Shown here piece after piece: positions 25,701 to 33,240 of a stretch of 64,000 nt of DNA. Below the pieces are notes generated by a model that worked only from the letters and a program-made list of their open reading frames with translations, was not told where the DNA came from and ran no database searches. Source of the DNA: a bacterium. GTDB lineage: Bacteria; Electryoneota; RPQS01; DYHQ01. A program made the translations under genes and the position numbers. Location of the stretch: NCBI GenBank assembly GCA_030622545.1, contig JAUXGA010000013.1, positions 1 through 64,000 of the forward strand, read 5' to 3'. How positions within the stretch are numbered: position 1 is the first letter of the stretch; each line of letters starts with the position of its first letter.

Positions 25701-25749
25701 TTCCGAAAAACAACGCGCTGATAAATCCCAGCCGTAAAACAGCCTTCAA
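22720..25749 (-). CDS. M6-like T9SS cargo protein, predicted catalytically dead
   Basis: A 1009-residue secreted protein: signal peptide, M6/immune-inhibitor-A-like domain, integrin-like FG-GAP repeats (GDFNGDGASELILTG, DIDQDGQDELLLGG, DWDGDGAPEVISE), and a C-terminal type A sorting domain (YPWPNPTNDVSQIRI to SGVYIGIVEVEGG). Where active M6 enzymes have HEFGH before LGLPDLYD, this one has KLFGN (246-250) before WLGLPDLFD. Both His ligands and the Glu base are gone, so zinc catalysis is not expected. It probably works as a structural or binding cargo. The start is a TTG at 25749 with AAGGA 7 bases upstream. It lies 15 bases after porV. Confidence 0.85.
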   Translation of the reverse strand: MKAVLRLGFISALFFGTCAGLAHELTSVPMLENVQATGQRWPVGDTVDVCAIRIDFVPDSLNGTSGDGTMESAFSDSLIIDPLPHDKAYFEDHLTFLEHYYRTVSKGCVPFGRLDVYPEASDNVYRVAHPMWHYNYNLNNDLLNQRLAELFVEALQLADTDVNFADYDAVIIFHAGVGKDFNIGYDETPFDLPSAFITPADFQTYLPDHVNGFQTNDGVIVHQGLILPEGESQAGFELGLNGIMIKLFGNWLGLPDLFDTQGGRSGIGRWGMMDQGSGNVFGLVPARPEAWSRVYMGWEEPTIVWANTELETLHVKRFDGAEDSPEILLLPITETEYYLIQNRSDDPEERGYVECRDRQGRRMQITLDGEITIFGSDFGVMTEADNYDFGIPGAGLLIWHIDETKIQEGLANNRVNVDPEHRGVDLVEADAAQDIGEEYGFGFSGGGTELGAPEDAWWDENDFNKQANGDVLYVNFTNTTFPAARTHDGAYSWYELSDFSPIQAVMSFSMINRSRAPGFPIELTFISDDSMNIFPGDFNGDGASELILTGQNSTVYIIDSTAIARPVELPAWDNFRVADIDQDGQDELLLGGNRFHIVKNLMGEYPLIDSSQDLPKTDVYNYLNAGVTVDGLARILAVRERYFSDESNNKFAFSLALFNNIAELVDTLNFPGDTIWHVSNIIALEPPPSHLWAIGYKAEGYADILVAVALSDEISILWQREEVDLQPLACIATEADTLLWCEQGWLNRLTGATLSDVACSFHHQILDWDGDGAPEVISETGACHLQSGFPVEGFPLRHSVRDIMTADFDGDGQPGLFGDDGNWRYYRHSFHEPRGFPMAKLGSYRFIFHWETDESVEIPTLFSPDYFSSEMQWLDLRHIMSGGAPGSRKIFGAYPDASHDPNPTNFFAIEPGEGAAVYARSDWIYPWPNPTNDVSQIRITLPYSARIHVRLFDIAGHLVDELTANSSGAGPFDLPWNVSNVASGVYIGIVEVEGGGKHERAQIKIAVAK

Positions 25750-25764
25750 TTTTATTTCCTTCTA

Positions 25765-26811
25765 TCAGAAGTTCACGGACAAAGAATAGCGCATCGTATC
25801 GGATAACGGATGATTCTCACCGGCGTTCAAGTAGCTGAAGTCGAAGCGATAGGCACTGTATCTGAGTGAAACACCGAACGTTATCGGAAAAACCTTGCCC
25901 AAATCATCGTTCCAGTATCCCACACGCAAACCGACAAGAGTGCTGTACCAATATTCCATACCGACATTCCAGATGATGGAGCGAATTAAATCCCCATCTC
26001 CCCACGCCGTGGCAATCGCCTCGTAGAATTCGTCCGAAGTTCCATCGTCATTTCGAACGACAAGTTCTTTGTTGATATCGGTTGCGATGGTAAGCCGGTT
26101 GTATTCCTGATCGATGACGTTGTAGGCTAAACCGAATTTCAAATTGGTCGGCAACGGATCCGCTTGAGCGCGGTCGATATAGGCTGCCTTGGGACCCATG
26201 TTGGAAAGATTTGCGCCTGCGGAAAGCCCACGCAGGAACGTTGCTCGATACAGCAACCCGATATCTGCGGCAACGGCGGTGGCTGAGCCGGTTCCTTTTT
26301 CAGCGCCTGCTCCCTGCGGAGAGAGACTCGAGTAGATAATCTTCAGGCCAATGCCCATGGAAAGATTATCACTAATCAAAGCTCCGTAGGCTCCCGAGAC
26401 GGCAACTTCAAAACTTGAGAAAGTTCCCATAGGATTATTGTTTTCGTCTCGTCTTTCGGTTTCGCCCAGATTCAGGAAGATAATGTTCCCTCCAAACGTG
26501 CCCCATTCGTCGACATCGTGGATATACGCCAGGTAGCTGTAATAGAGGTCGGAAAGTTTAAATTGCGGCAACCACCGGGCGTACATTGCGGTAAACTGCC
26601 GTTTCTGCTGAAATCCCAAACCTGCGGGGTTCCACCAGACTGCTGTTGCATCATCCGCCAGGGCGACGAAGGCTTCTCCCATTCCGGTCGGCCGAGCGCC
26701 AGGCGCAATCTTTAGAAAGAGCATGGTCGCTTGGCTCACCCCGGCCGCTTGCGCGGGAAACACGGAGAACGCCAGCGCTATTACGAGAATGACACACCCA
26801 AATCGTTTCAT
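25765..26811 (-). CDS. porV: Type IX secretion system protein PorV
   Basis: A 348-residue outer-membrane barrel of the PorV (LptO) family. It shuttles cargo from the T9SS translocon to the PorU sortase. It has a signal peptide (KRFGCVILVIALAFSVFPAQA), then FLKIAPGARPTGMGEAFVA and DDATAVWWNPAGL, the family signature. The start is the ATG at 26811, which has GGAGGAGC just upstream. A longer in-frame reading would run into a repeat element and is not believed. It follows porU and precedes a T9SS cargo gene, a textbook attachment-complex arrangement. Confidence 0.9.
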   Translation of the reverse strand: MKRFGCVILVIALAFSVFPAQAAGVSQATMLFLKIAPGARPTGMGEAFVALADDATAVWWNPAGLGFQQKRQFTAMYARWLPQFKLSDLYYSYLAYIHDVDEWGTFGGNIIFLNLGETERRDENNNPMGTFSSFEVAVSGAYGALISDNLSMGIGLKIIYSSLSPQGAGAEKGTGSATAVAADIGLLYRATFLRGLSAGANLSNMGPKAAYIDRAQADPLPTNLKFGLAYNVIDQEYNRLTIATDINKELVVRNDDGTSDEFYEAIATAWGDGDLIRSIIWNVGMEYWYSTLVGLRVGYWNDDLGKVFPITFGVSLRYSAYRFDFSYLNAGENHPLSDTMRYSLSVNF

Positions 26812-26876
26812 TTGCTCCTCCGAGCTTTTTTTATTTTTGATTCTTTTATTCGTTAGAACATATCCTAAAATGTTAA

Positions 26877-26949
26877 ATTCCGGCCGGGTTACGCGTGCCA
26901 GTTGCATCGTTTGGCCTACCGGAATCTGCGCTGAAACCGGCTCGGCGAG
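26877..26949 (+). repeat. 73-bp structured repeat family, copy D
   Basis: The left end is identical to B and C, and the length is exactly 73. The right end is AAACCGGCTCGGCGAG. The interior is diverged, but the inner stem is kept as GCGT/GCGC. An A-U pair has become G-C, and the fourth pair a U-G wobble. It lies between the porU stop and the porV ribosome site, so a readthrough porU-porV message would carry its complement. Confidence 0.8.
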
Positions 26950-26956
26950 TGAAAAT

Positions 26957-29900
26957 TCATCTCAAGATGACAAGCTTACCGACTTTTTCCGAACGTGCTC
27001 CGGCGGCAGATTTAGCGATAACTTTGAAAAAATAAACACCGTTCGCCAGCTCATGCCCCATCGCATCGCGGCCATCCCAGGAGCGGGTCTTGTTGCTTCG
27101 GAACCCGTAGCCGGTATCCAGCCCCTCCATGGAAAACACCTGCTTTCCGGTCAAAGTGAATAGCTTTAAATGAACCTTGGCTGCCGGCTGGGTCAAGAAA
27201 TAGGTGAAATAGGTATGGTCCTTCATCGGATTCGGCCAGTTCAGCACGTCACGTAATTCGAAGCCCGCCGGACCTTCTTCGCCGACGAAAAATGAGAGCG
27301 ATTGCTGGTTCAGATTATTAAAGCTGTCCCACGCTTCAATCACGAGGTGATGTTCACCTTGAGAAAATGGCCCCAGTCTTTTCTCCAGAGTTCCGCTCGT
27401 ATAGCTGTCCAAATCATAATTGAAAAACGGCGTTAAATCTTCAGATAAGGATTCATCCACCCTGACGACAATCTTATGCCCGACTTCACCGCTTAAATTG
27501 ATGCCGGAGGAATCGGTTATCATCACCGAAAGTAGAGGCGATGAACTCACCGGATCTCCGAGTTGGAAACTTTCTGTTTCGAGCCAAGCTGTAATGACGG
27601 GCGGTAGGCTGTCCGTTTCGGTTCCTACGGTGGAAGCAATCGGAATATGCTCCTGCACGCCGATGCCATCCGCGGAATCACCCGATGCATTCCTTCCGTA
27701 AAAATAGAGACTGATTTTCGCATCAAGCCCTCCAAACGTCACATCCTTCGGAACGCGGAAAGTTGCGGAGAATTGGCCATTATGGACTCCGGCTGTTCCG
27801 CGAAAGATGGCATTTCCGGGAAGCCGATACTCAAACGGGTAGTTTTCGTTTCCACACCAGTAGTAAATCGCCGTTTCCTCGTTATCAAATACTCGCGCTT
27901 CGACGATACCCTCGAAATCCTCCCAGACGTTCACCGTATCCCACAGCACTTCACCGGTAATCGTGAAGAGAGACAGCGCCTGCAAAGAATCGGATGAAAG
28001 ATTCGTGACACGCGCCCGGTATTCGGGTGTGGCCAGACGCAAAGCCGGGTCTCCGAAAAGATGGTAGCGTTCGGCATTCACCTGCGAAACACTCTTTGAT
28101 AGCAAGAGCGCTTCTCCCAGCGATGTGCGCGGCAGCCGCTGCTGAAATGTCTCCGTATAGAACCGAACGAGAAAAGCTTTATTACTGATAGGAGTCGTAA
28201 AGCGAGTCGCCGCCAAGCAGCCAATCGCTCCCGCATTCGGTCTCGTCAACAGGACTTCGGGATGACATCTCAGAAGAGGCGTATCAAACTGACCCCAACT
28301 GCAGGTCGCCGCCACGAAAAGCGGCAGCATGCGTCCATTTTCCAGAAGTGGTGTATCTCGATTCGAAACAAAAACCTGTTCGTCCGTCCAGACTTCCGGG
28401 TTGCCATGACCCATGTAATTGACAATGAGCGTTCCTCGATTGATACATTCAATCAGATCCCGTGTAGCATCCGGTTTGAATCCACCCGTCGGACTGGAGC
28501 GAAATGGATAGAATATCTCGTATATCTTTTTAAAACTGAAATACGGCGGGAGAACCGAATTAATGATATCTTCGGAATCTATCGTATGATCGTTCTCTCC
28601 AATTTTGCAGCCCTTCTTGTATTCATCATCGGCCACAAATGTCGCCGTGTTCTTCCACGGGCCGTAAAGAGGATTGCCGCCGTAGCCGGTAATTTTGTCG
28701 AGTACAACCTGCAGCTCATACGCTGTCTGCACGGGCAAACGTCCTGTAAACATATACGGAAGAAATCCGCCGAATTCCGTGTAGTAATCATCCGTGCAGG
28801 TGGAGTGCCATTCCCACGGGGGAAAGACGTTCCGGTCAGAGGTCGCTAAATTCCCTCGATAATCGTAGTTTCCATCTCCCACAAGCAGCAGATAGCGCGG
28901 AGCTTGTTCCGCTCCACTGGGACCGCGCCAGTTATTATGCGCATAGTAGAGAAAATCACGAATAGCGACAGGGTCCGTATTCCCCCAGCCGAACTCGTCA
29001 TAGACATCGCTGAGCTTTACCCGCATCACCGACAACGGCTCTTCAATGTCGGTTTCATGAAACCTTTTCAAGGGTTCCATCATATCGAACCACTCGTCCG
29101 GCGTCAGGATAATCATGTCCGCCTGCAAATCACTTCGACGTAAAAGTTCATAGTCTTCAGTCCCGCGAACATCTTTTCCTATCCACTGCGGTGTTCGAAG
29201 AGCTTCAGATGTGCAGGCGAAATACCGACTCTGAGCGTCCGCCCGTGAACTGTCTACAAAAACGCTGCCCCATCCCATTCGCGGGTGAAGTGGGTCGGAA
29301 ACATCGGCGACATACGCATTGGTCAGGTTAAGCAGTTCGTATCGATACAAACCCGTCGCTTCCGCAGGTGCCTCGATAAATAGCTCTCCCCCACTTGATG
29401 TCAAATCACGCGCGTAATCATACACGATATAATTGAGCAGCGTGGATTGTGTTCCATAATTCTCAATCGTCAGCGTGTTCGGGCCGGGAAACAACGCGCC
29501 TGAAGAGAGCGGGATATCAAAAGGTTGATCCGTATAAAAGCTCTCCAGAATTACGGAATTATTCAGGGAAATCGTCAGTAACGGATTTCCGCCTCCTTGC
29601 CTTTTGAAATCGAGTCGAATATATCCGGAACCATCGCTGACACCCGGCAACGACGTCACGAATGAGCGTGCCTCTCCCGACGCCACGGTCGCCATGTACC
29701 AGAACAAACCCGATTCCGAAAACGCCGACGATTCGAAGATAAAGAAATCTTCATCACGAACAACGTGGCCGCGTGTTCCCGTCACAAGCTGGCCACCAGC
29801 GCCGTTCATCGGGAGCGCATCCATTCTCAGACCGGCAGGTCCGTCCGAATCTACATGGATGAAATAGGTGTTATCCCGCGAAAACGGACTATGATGTGCC

Positions 29901-30817
29901 GCATCATAGAGATAGGAATCTTCGTCAATATAATCATAGCCCTTAAGCGCTTTTCCGAAGAAAAGAAAAAAGTCATCGGTATCAAAAGTTCCATCTCCAC
30001 CGTCGTCGATATAAATCGCATTCTCAAGAAGGACGGTATCTCTGGGAGTATCCACGACCCGAGGCAACAACCGTCCACCATTTCCCAGAAGATGAATATC
30101 CCTCGATGCGCGCCCGATAATATCCAGTCCATGAGACTGCAGCCATGATCCAGTCACCTTGTACAAGCCGGTTTCGCGCACCGATAGCTTGTAAATATCC
30201 CCGTCCGGCCAGGTTGAAACCGTCCGAACTCGCGGAGGCGCTTCCCACCACGCAGCACCGACATCTCCATTCAATGCCAGACGCGAAATAATACTGACAT
30301 CCTTCGGTGTTCTTGCACCGGTTCGGACACCTTCAAATCGAATATGGCAATGAACATAATCTAAAAAAACCGCCTCACCGGCTGCTTCTCGCACCGGGTA
30401 GAGTTCCAAATGCGCGAGCCGAAAATCCCTCCAGCGGAAAACACCGGCCAGCTTGACGAATGCTTCGGGTGTCTCCGACGTCTCCACAATTCGCCATTCG
30501 GGAGCGGGCAGAGCGAGCCCTCCGGACTCTGTGTGCGTCCGTAACCCTTGGACATCTAAAACCGGCGTCGTCCCAGGAGGCACAACAATATAAACATGGC
30601 GTACGGGTTGGCGCAGCCCGCCCGCAATCTTCTCGTCTGTATCCACCCAACCCCGAACAAACGCTCCCGTACGAATCGTATCCGAACGCATAACTGTCGG
30701 CGGGCCGGGCTTATAGACAAACTGACACCCGTCAGAATTTGAAATCCCCAGATCGAGGCTGCTCGCTGTCAGAGTCACAGGAAAGCTGATAAGGAAGAGT
30801 AGCCAGAAGCAAATCAT
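26957..30817 (-). CDS. porU: Type IX secretion system sortase PorU
   Basis: A 1286-residue C25 (gingipain-family) cysteine protease that removes sorting domains and attaches cargo at the cell surface. The signal peptide covers 1-19. The C25 domain contains APRYLLLVGDGNYDYRGN. It carries the catalytic His804 in NYMGHGNPEVW and Cys839 in AATCSWGQFD. The C-terminus has its own sorting-like domain (LNWPNPMKDHTYFTYF to NGVYFFKV). It is followed 145 bp later by porV. It has its own promoter (31027-31055) and a leader of about 200 nt containing a possible attenuator. Confidence 0.93.
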   Translation of the reverse strand: MICFWLLFLISFPVTLTASSLDLGISNSDGCQFVYKPGPPTVMRSDTIRTGAFVRGWVDTDEKIAGGLRQPVRHVYIVVPPGTTPVLDVQGLRTHTESGGLALPAPEWRIVETSETPEAFVKLAGVFRWRDFRLAHLELYPVREAAGEAVFLDYVHCHIRFEGVRTGARTPKDVSIISRLALNGDVGAAWWEAPPRVRTVSTWPDGDIYKLSVRETGLYKVTGSWLQSHGLDIIGRASRDIHLLGNGGRLLPRVVDTPRDTVLLENAIYIDDGGDGTFDTDDFFLFFGKALKGYDYIDEDSYLYDAAHHSPFSRDNTYFIHVDSDGPAGLRMDALPMNGAGGQLVTGTRGHVVRDEDFFIFESSAFSESGLFWYMATVASGEARSFVTSLPGVSDGSGYIRLDFKRQGGGNPLLTISLNNSVILESFYTDQPFDIPLSSGALFPGPNTLTIENYGTQSTLLNYIVYDYARDLTSSGGELFIEAPAEATGLYRYELLNLTNAYVADVSDPLHPRMGWGSVFVDSSRADAQSRYFACTSEALRTPQWIGKDVRGTEDYELLRRSDLQADMIILTPDEWFDMMEPLKRFHETDIEEPLSVMRVKLSDVYDEFGWGNTDPVAIRDFLYYAHNNWRGPSGAEQAPRYLLLVGDGNYDYRGNLATSDRNVFPPWEWHSTCTDDYYTEFGGFLPYMFTGRLPVQTAYELQVVLDKITGYGGNPLYGPWKNTATFVADDEYKKGCKIGENDHTIDSEDIINSVLPPYFSFKKIYEIFYPFRSSPTGGFKPDATRDLIECINRGTLIVNYMGHGNPEVWTDEQVFVSNRDTPLLENGRMLPLFVAATCSWGQFDTPLLRCHPEVLLTRPNAGAIGCLAATRFTTPISNKAFLVRFYTETFQQRLPRTSLGEALLLSKSVSQVNAERYHLFGDPALRLATPEYRARVTNLSSDSLQALSLFTITGEVLWDTVNVWEDFEGIVEARVFDNEETAIYYWCGNENYPFEYRLPGNAIFRGTAGVHNGQFSATFRVPKDVTFGGLDAKISLYFYGRNASGDSADGIGVQEHIPIASTVGTETDSLPPVITAWLETESFQLGDPVSSSPLLSVMITDSSGINLSGEVGHKIVVRVDESLSEDLTPFFNYDLDSYTSGTLEKRLGPFSQGEHHLVIEAWDSFNNLNQQSLSFFVGEEGPAGFELRDVLNWPNPMKDHTYFTYFLTQPAAKVHLKLFTLTGKQVFSMEGLDTGYGFRSNKTRSWDGRDAMGHELANGVYFFKVIAKSAAGARSEKVGKLVILR

Positions 30818-30846
30818 AGATCAATGAGCTCCACGATAACTAAAAA

Positions 30847-30882
30847 CAAAAAAACCGAACATTCGTCACCAGAAACATTCGG
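30847..30882 (-). terminator. Terminator or attenuator in the porU leader
   Basis: Minus strand: CCGAATG pairs with TGTTCGG (five Watson-Crick pairs plus two G-U), followed by seven T. It ends about 30 bases before the porU start and downstream of the porU promoter. It would stop readthrough from the HD-GYP operon, or act as a regulated attenuator for porU. The stem is modest. Confidence 0.45.
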
Positions 30883-31026
30883 CTGCAGAAAAACTCTTTT
30901 CAGAGATGATTCCCGCATGAACAGAGGCGACGAAGATGAATTTATCCCAAACATAAAAAAGGGCGACGTCAGTAAACCTCTATCAAACGGGCATTTATCT
31001 CCATTGGTTCATCATTCAACTTTGTA

Positions 31027-31055
31027 ATTTTACGAAAATATGTGGTGAAAGTCAA
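31027..31055 (-). promoter_or_regulatory. Promoter of the porU operon
   Basis: Minus strand: -35 TTGACT (31050-31055), a 17-bp spacer and -10 TAAAAT (31027-31032) in the context TTCGTAAAATTA, as at purM. It would drive the operon running from porU to the rodZ-like gene. Confidence 0.75.
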
Positions 31056-31150
31056 GCTCTTTATGGGAAAGTAACTTCTATTTTATACGCCGCATTCTGT
31101 TTACAAGTTCACTGTACCAATATAATTTTACGTATAACTATAATTATCAG

Positions 31151-32374
31151 TTATTTAGGGTTACTACTTTTTCTTTCTTTTTTAGAAGGTGGGGATGATG
31201 GGGATAGAAACAAGAAATCCGTTAGAGGGTGATTCTCTTCCTGATGACCTTCTCCTTCCTGTTCCAAACTCAAAGACAACGCAGAAACACTAAGGGGACA
31301 GAATTGCTTGCCTGCCCCTGCTTTCAACTGAGCCAAAGCCGCCCGTTTGGTGAGTGCTTTCCGGTAAGGACGACGAGAGCGCATGGCATCATAGGCATCC
31401 GCCACAGCCAGAATTCGCGCCTCGATAGAAATATCATCGCCTTTCAGGCCGTCCGGATAACCCTTCCCATCATGTCGCTCGTGGTGGTGGAGGACAATTT
31501 GGCGGGTTTTATCTAAGAAAGGAAGCGGGGCCAAAATTGTTTCTGCTAATTTCGGATGTTCTTGTATTACATGCATTTCTGAGTCAGTCAGAGGCGATTC
31601 CTTCCCCAGAATCTTATCGGGAATCCCGATTTTGCCAATATCGTGAAGGATACTTGCCAGTTTCAGCGCTTCAAAGCTTGTCTTTTTGAGCCCCAGACGC
31701 CGCCCGATGAGTTTGCAGTAATGGTAAACACGGTCACTATGACCACGCGTGTACCGGTCTTTTGCCTCGATAGCCGCACAAAGAGAGGTCACAGTTCGCA
31801 GATAAGCCGATTGGATTTCGGTGTAGAGCGTCTCAATTTGCTTCTTCTGCCAGCGCATTTTCTGAGTATGTTTGCGGATTTTCGTTTGCGCGGATTCAAG
31901 GCTCTGCTGCTGCACCTCGCTCTGGTGCCGGAGGAGCTGATTGTGACGAAGAACTTCCATCGCCAGATGTCTTTTTTCAATGAGCAAAGCGTGATATTCC
32001 GCGGCTCGCCGGATGGTCTGTTTCAAGAAAATTAGATCCAGCGGCTTTTTGACGAATTTATAGACTTTGCCTCGGTTGATAGCTTCCAACGCCGTGTCCA
32101 AATCAGCGTAGCCGGTCATTAGAATTGAAATCACGTCAACGCCGGTCCCCGAGAGTTCTACCAGAAAATCAATTCCTTTGCCGTCGGGGAGATTTTGGTC
32201 AGAAAGAACAACATGCACTTCTTGCCGAGCCAGACATTTGCGCGCCTCTTTAAGATTTGAGGCAATGTAAACGATATATCCTTCCGCCTCAAAACTATCT
32301 TTGAGGAACGTCAGGATTTCATGGTCGTCATCGATGATTAACAGCTTGAAACTATCAGAACGGGAGTGTGGCAT
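31151..32374 (-). CDS. HD-GYP response regulator (cyclic-di-GMP phosphodiesterase)
   Basis: A 407-residue two-domain regulator. The receiver domain (about 10-125) has LLIIDDDHEILTF, the phospho-acceptor region VVLSDQNLPDGKG and the FVKKPLD lysine. A coiled-coil linker follows (about 130-200). The HD-GYP domain then has RGHSDRVYHY, ASILHDIGKIGIPD, VLHHHERHDGKGYPDGL and ILAVADAYDAM, all needed for cyclic-di-GMP hydrolysis. The tail after AGAGKQF is a low-complexity Ser/Glu/Lys-rich segment instead of the usual ending. The start is ATG at 32374 with AGGAAGAAG upstream. It is the last gene of the ecfT-to-HD-GYP run. Confidence 0.9.
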   Translation of the reverse strand: MPHSRSDSFKLLIIDDDHEILTFLKDSFEAEGYIVYIASNLKEARKCLARQEVHVVLSDQNLPDGKGIDFLVELSGTGVDVISILMTGYADLDTALEAINRGKVYKFVKKPLDLIFLKQTIRRAAEYHALLIEKRHLAMEVLRHNQLLRHQSEVQQQSLESAQTKIRKHTQKMRWQKKQIETLYTEIQSAYLRTVTSLCAAIEAKDRYTRGHSDRVYHYCKLIGRRLGLKKTSFEALKLASILHDIGKIGIPDKILGKESPLTDSEMHVIQEHPKLAETILAPLPFLDKTRQIVLHHHERHDGKGYPDGLKGDDISIEARILAVADAYDAMRSRRPYRKALTKRAALAQLKAGAGKQFCPLSVSALSLSLEQEGEGHQEENHPLTDFLFLSPSSPPSKKERKSSNPK

Positions 32375-32487
32375 CTTTTCTTCTTCCTGTAGATGATTTC
32401 GCTTTTCTGCTATAGCGCCTGTAAACCTTCGCCGGTTTATCAATGGTTCTACAGGCAAAACAGATGCCACGTTCGGTTGCTGAAACG

Positions 32488-33240
32488 CTACACGCCTACT
32501 CCCTTTGCAATTTGCAAGAATATCTCCTCAAGATCATCTGTTTGAAACTGCTGATAGAGCTCGGATAAGGTCCCTGCTTCCTGGATGCGTCCTTCATAAA
32601 GGATCGCAATTCGGTCACACAATTTCTCCGCTTCCCGCATGATATGCGTGGATAAAAGAACACAGCGGCCTTCGCTTCGCGCTTGGCGGACAAACCGAAC
32701 GATTTCCGCCGCCGCCAGAACATCTAATCCAGTCGTTGGTTCATCTAAAATTAAAACCGGAGGATTATGAATAATCGTCCGGCCAATCGAGACTTTCTGT
32801 TTTTGTCCGCTCGAGAGACGCTCACATCGGCTGTCGAGGAATTCTCCCATGTCAAATTGCGAACTGATATCCTCTATGCGGGTCTCGATCGTCTCGGCAG
32901 ACATTCCATAGAGCCTGCCGAAGTAACTCATCATTTCACGCGCCGTCAGACGTCCATAGACACCGGTGTCGCTGGAAAGGAAACCGATGCGTTCACGCAC
33001 GGCTTGAGGATTTTCCGTAATTTCAAAACCAGCCACCCACGCTTGACCTGACGTCGGTTGCAATACCGTAGAGAGCATTCGTAAAGTCGTCGTTTTTCCG
33101 GCGCCGTTCGTTCCCAAAAGACCAAAGACCTGACCGCCAAAGCACTCCATGGAAACATCCGCCGCGGCATGGATTTCACCGCGGCGGCTGTCGTAGTAGG
33201 TTTTCGAGAGCTTATCGGTATGGATTAGCAGATCGCTCAT
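32488..33240 (-). CDS. ABC transporter ATP-binding protein (NatA-like)
   Basis: A 250-residue ATPase subunit of an ABC-2/NatA-type exporter. Walker A is GTNGAGKTTT, the signature is LSSGQKQKVSIGR, Walker B is VLILDEPTTGLD and the H-loop is LLSTHIMREAE. FLSSDTGVYGRLTAREMM is typical of the Na+-efflux NatA group. No permease partner is present in the operon: the neighbours are a GWxTD protein (four-base overlap) and HD-GYP. The membrane half must lie elsewhere, or the ATPase works with the GWxTD protein in some other way. Confidence 0.88.
   Translation of the reverse strand: MSDLLIHTDKLSKTYYDSRRGEIHAAADVSMECFGGQVFGLLGTNGAGKTTTLRMLSTVLQPTSGQAWVAGFEITENPQAVRERIGFLSSDTGVYGRLTAREMMSYFGRLYGMSAETIETRIEDISSQFDMGEFLDSRCERLSSGQKQKVSIGRTIIHNPPVLILDEPTTGLDVLAAAEIVRFVRQARSEGRCVLLSTHIMREAEKLCDRIAILYEGRIQEAGTLSELYQQFQTDDLEEIFLQIAKGVGV

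Larger units (their letters stand above)
30818..31150. other. 333-bp intergenic region upstream of porU
   Basis: It contains the porU promoter (31027-31055), a leader of about 200 nt and a hairpin plus T-run (30847-30882). The rest, 30883-31020, is AT-rich with no reading frame that I believe. A 46-codon frame (30954-30814) overlapping the porU start reads through the hairpin and has no ribosome site. Confidence 0.6.

Noticed and set aside
26812-26907. A 32-residue N-terminal extension of porV
   Set aside because: It reads through repeat copy D, is not signal-peptide-like, and the ATG at 26811 has a strong ribosome site followed by a normal signal peptide.
30814-30954. A 46-codon minus-strand frame overlapping the porU start (ATGA)
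   Set aside because: It reads through the leader hairpin and T-run, has no ribosome site and resembles nothing known.
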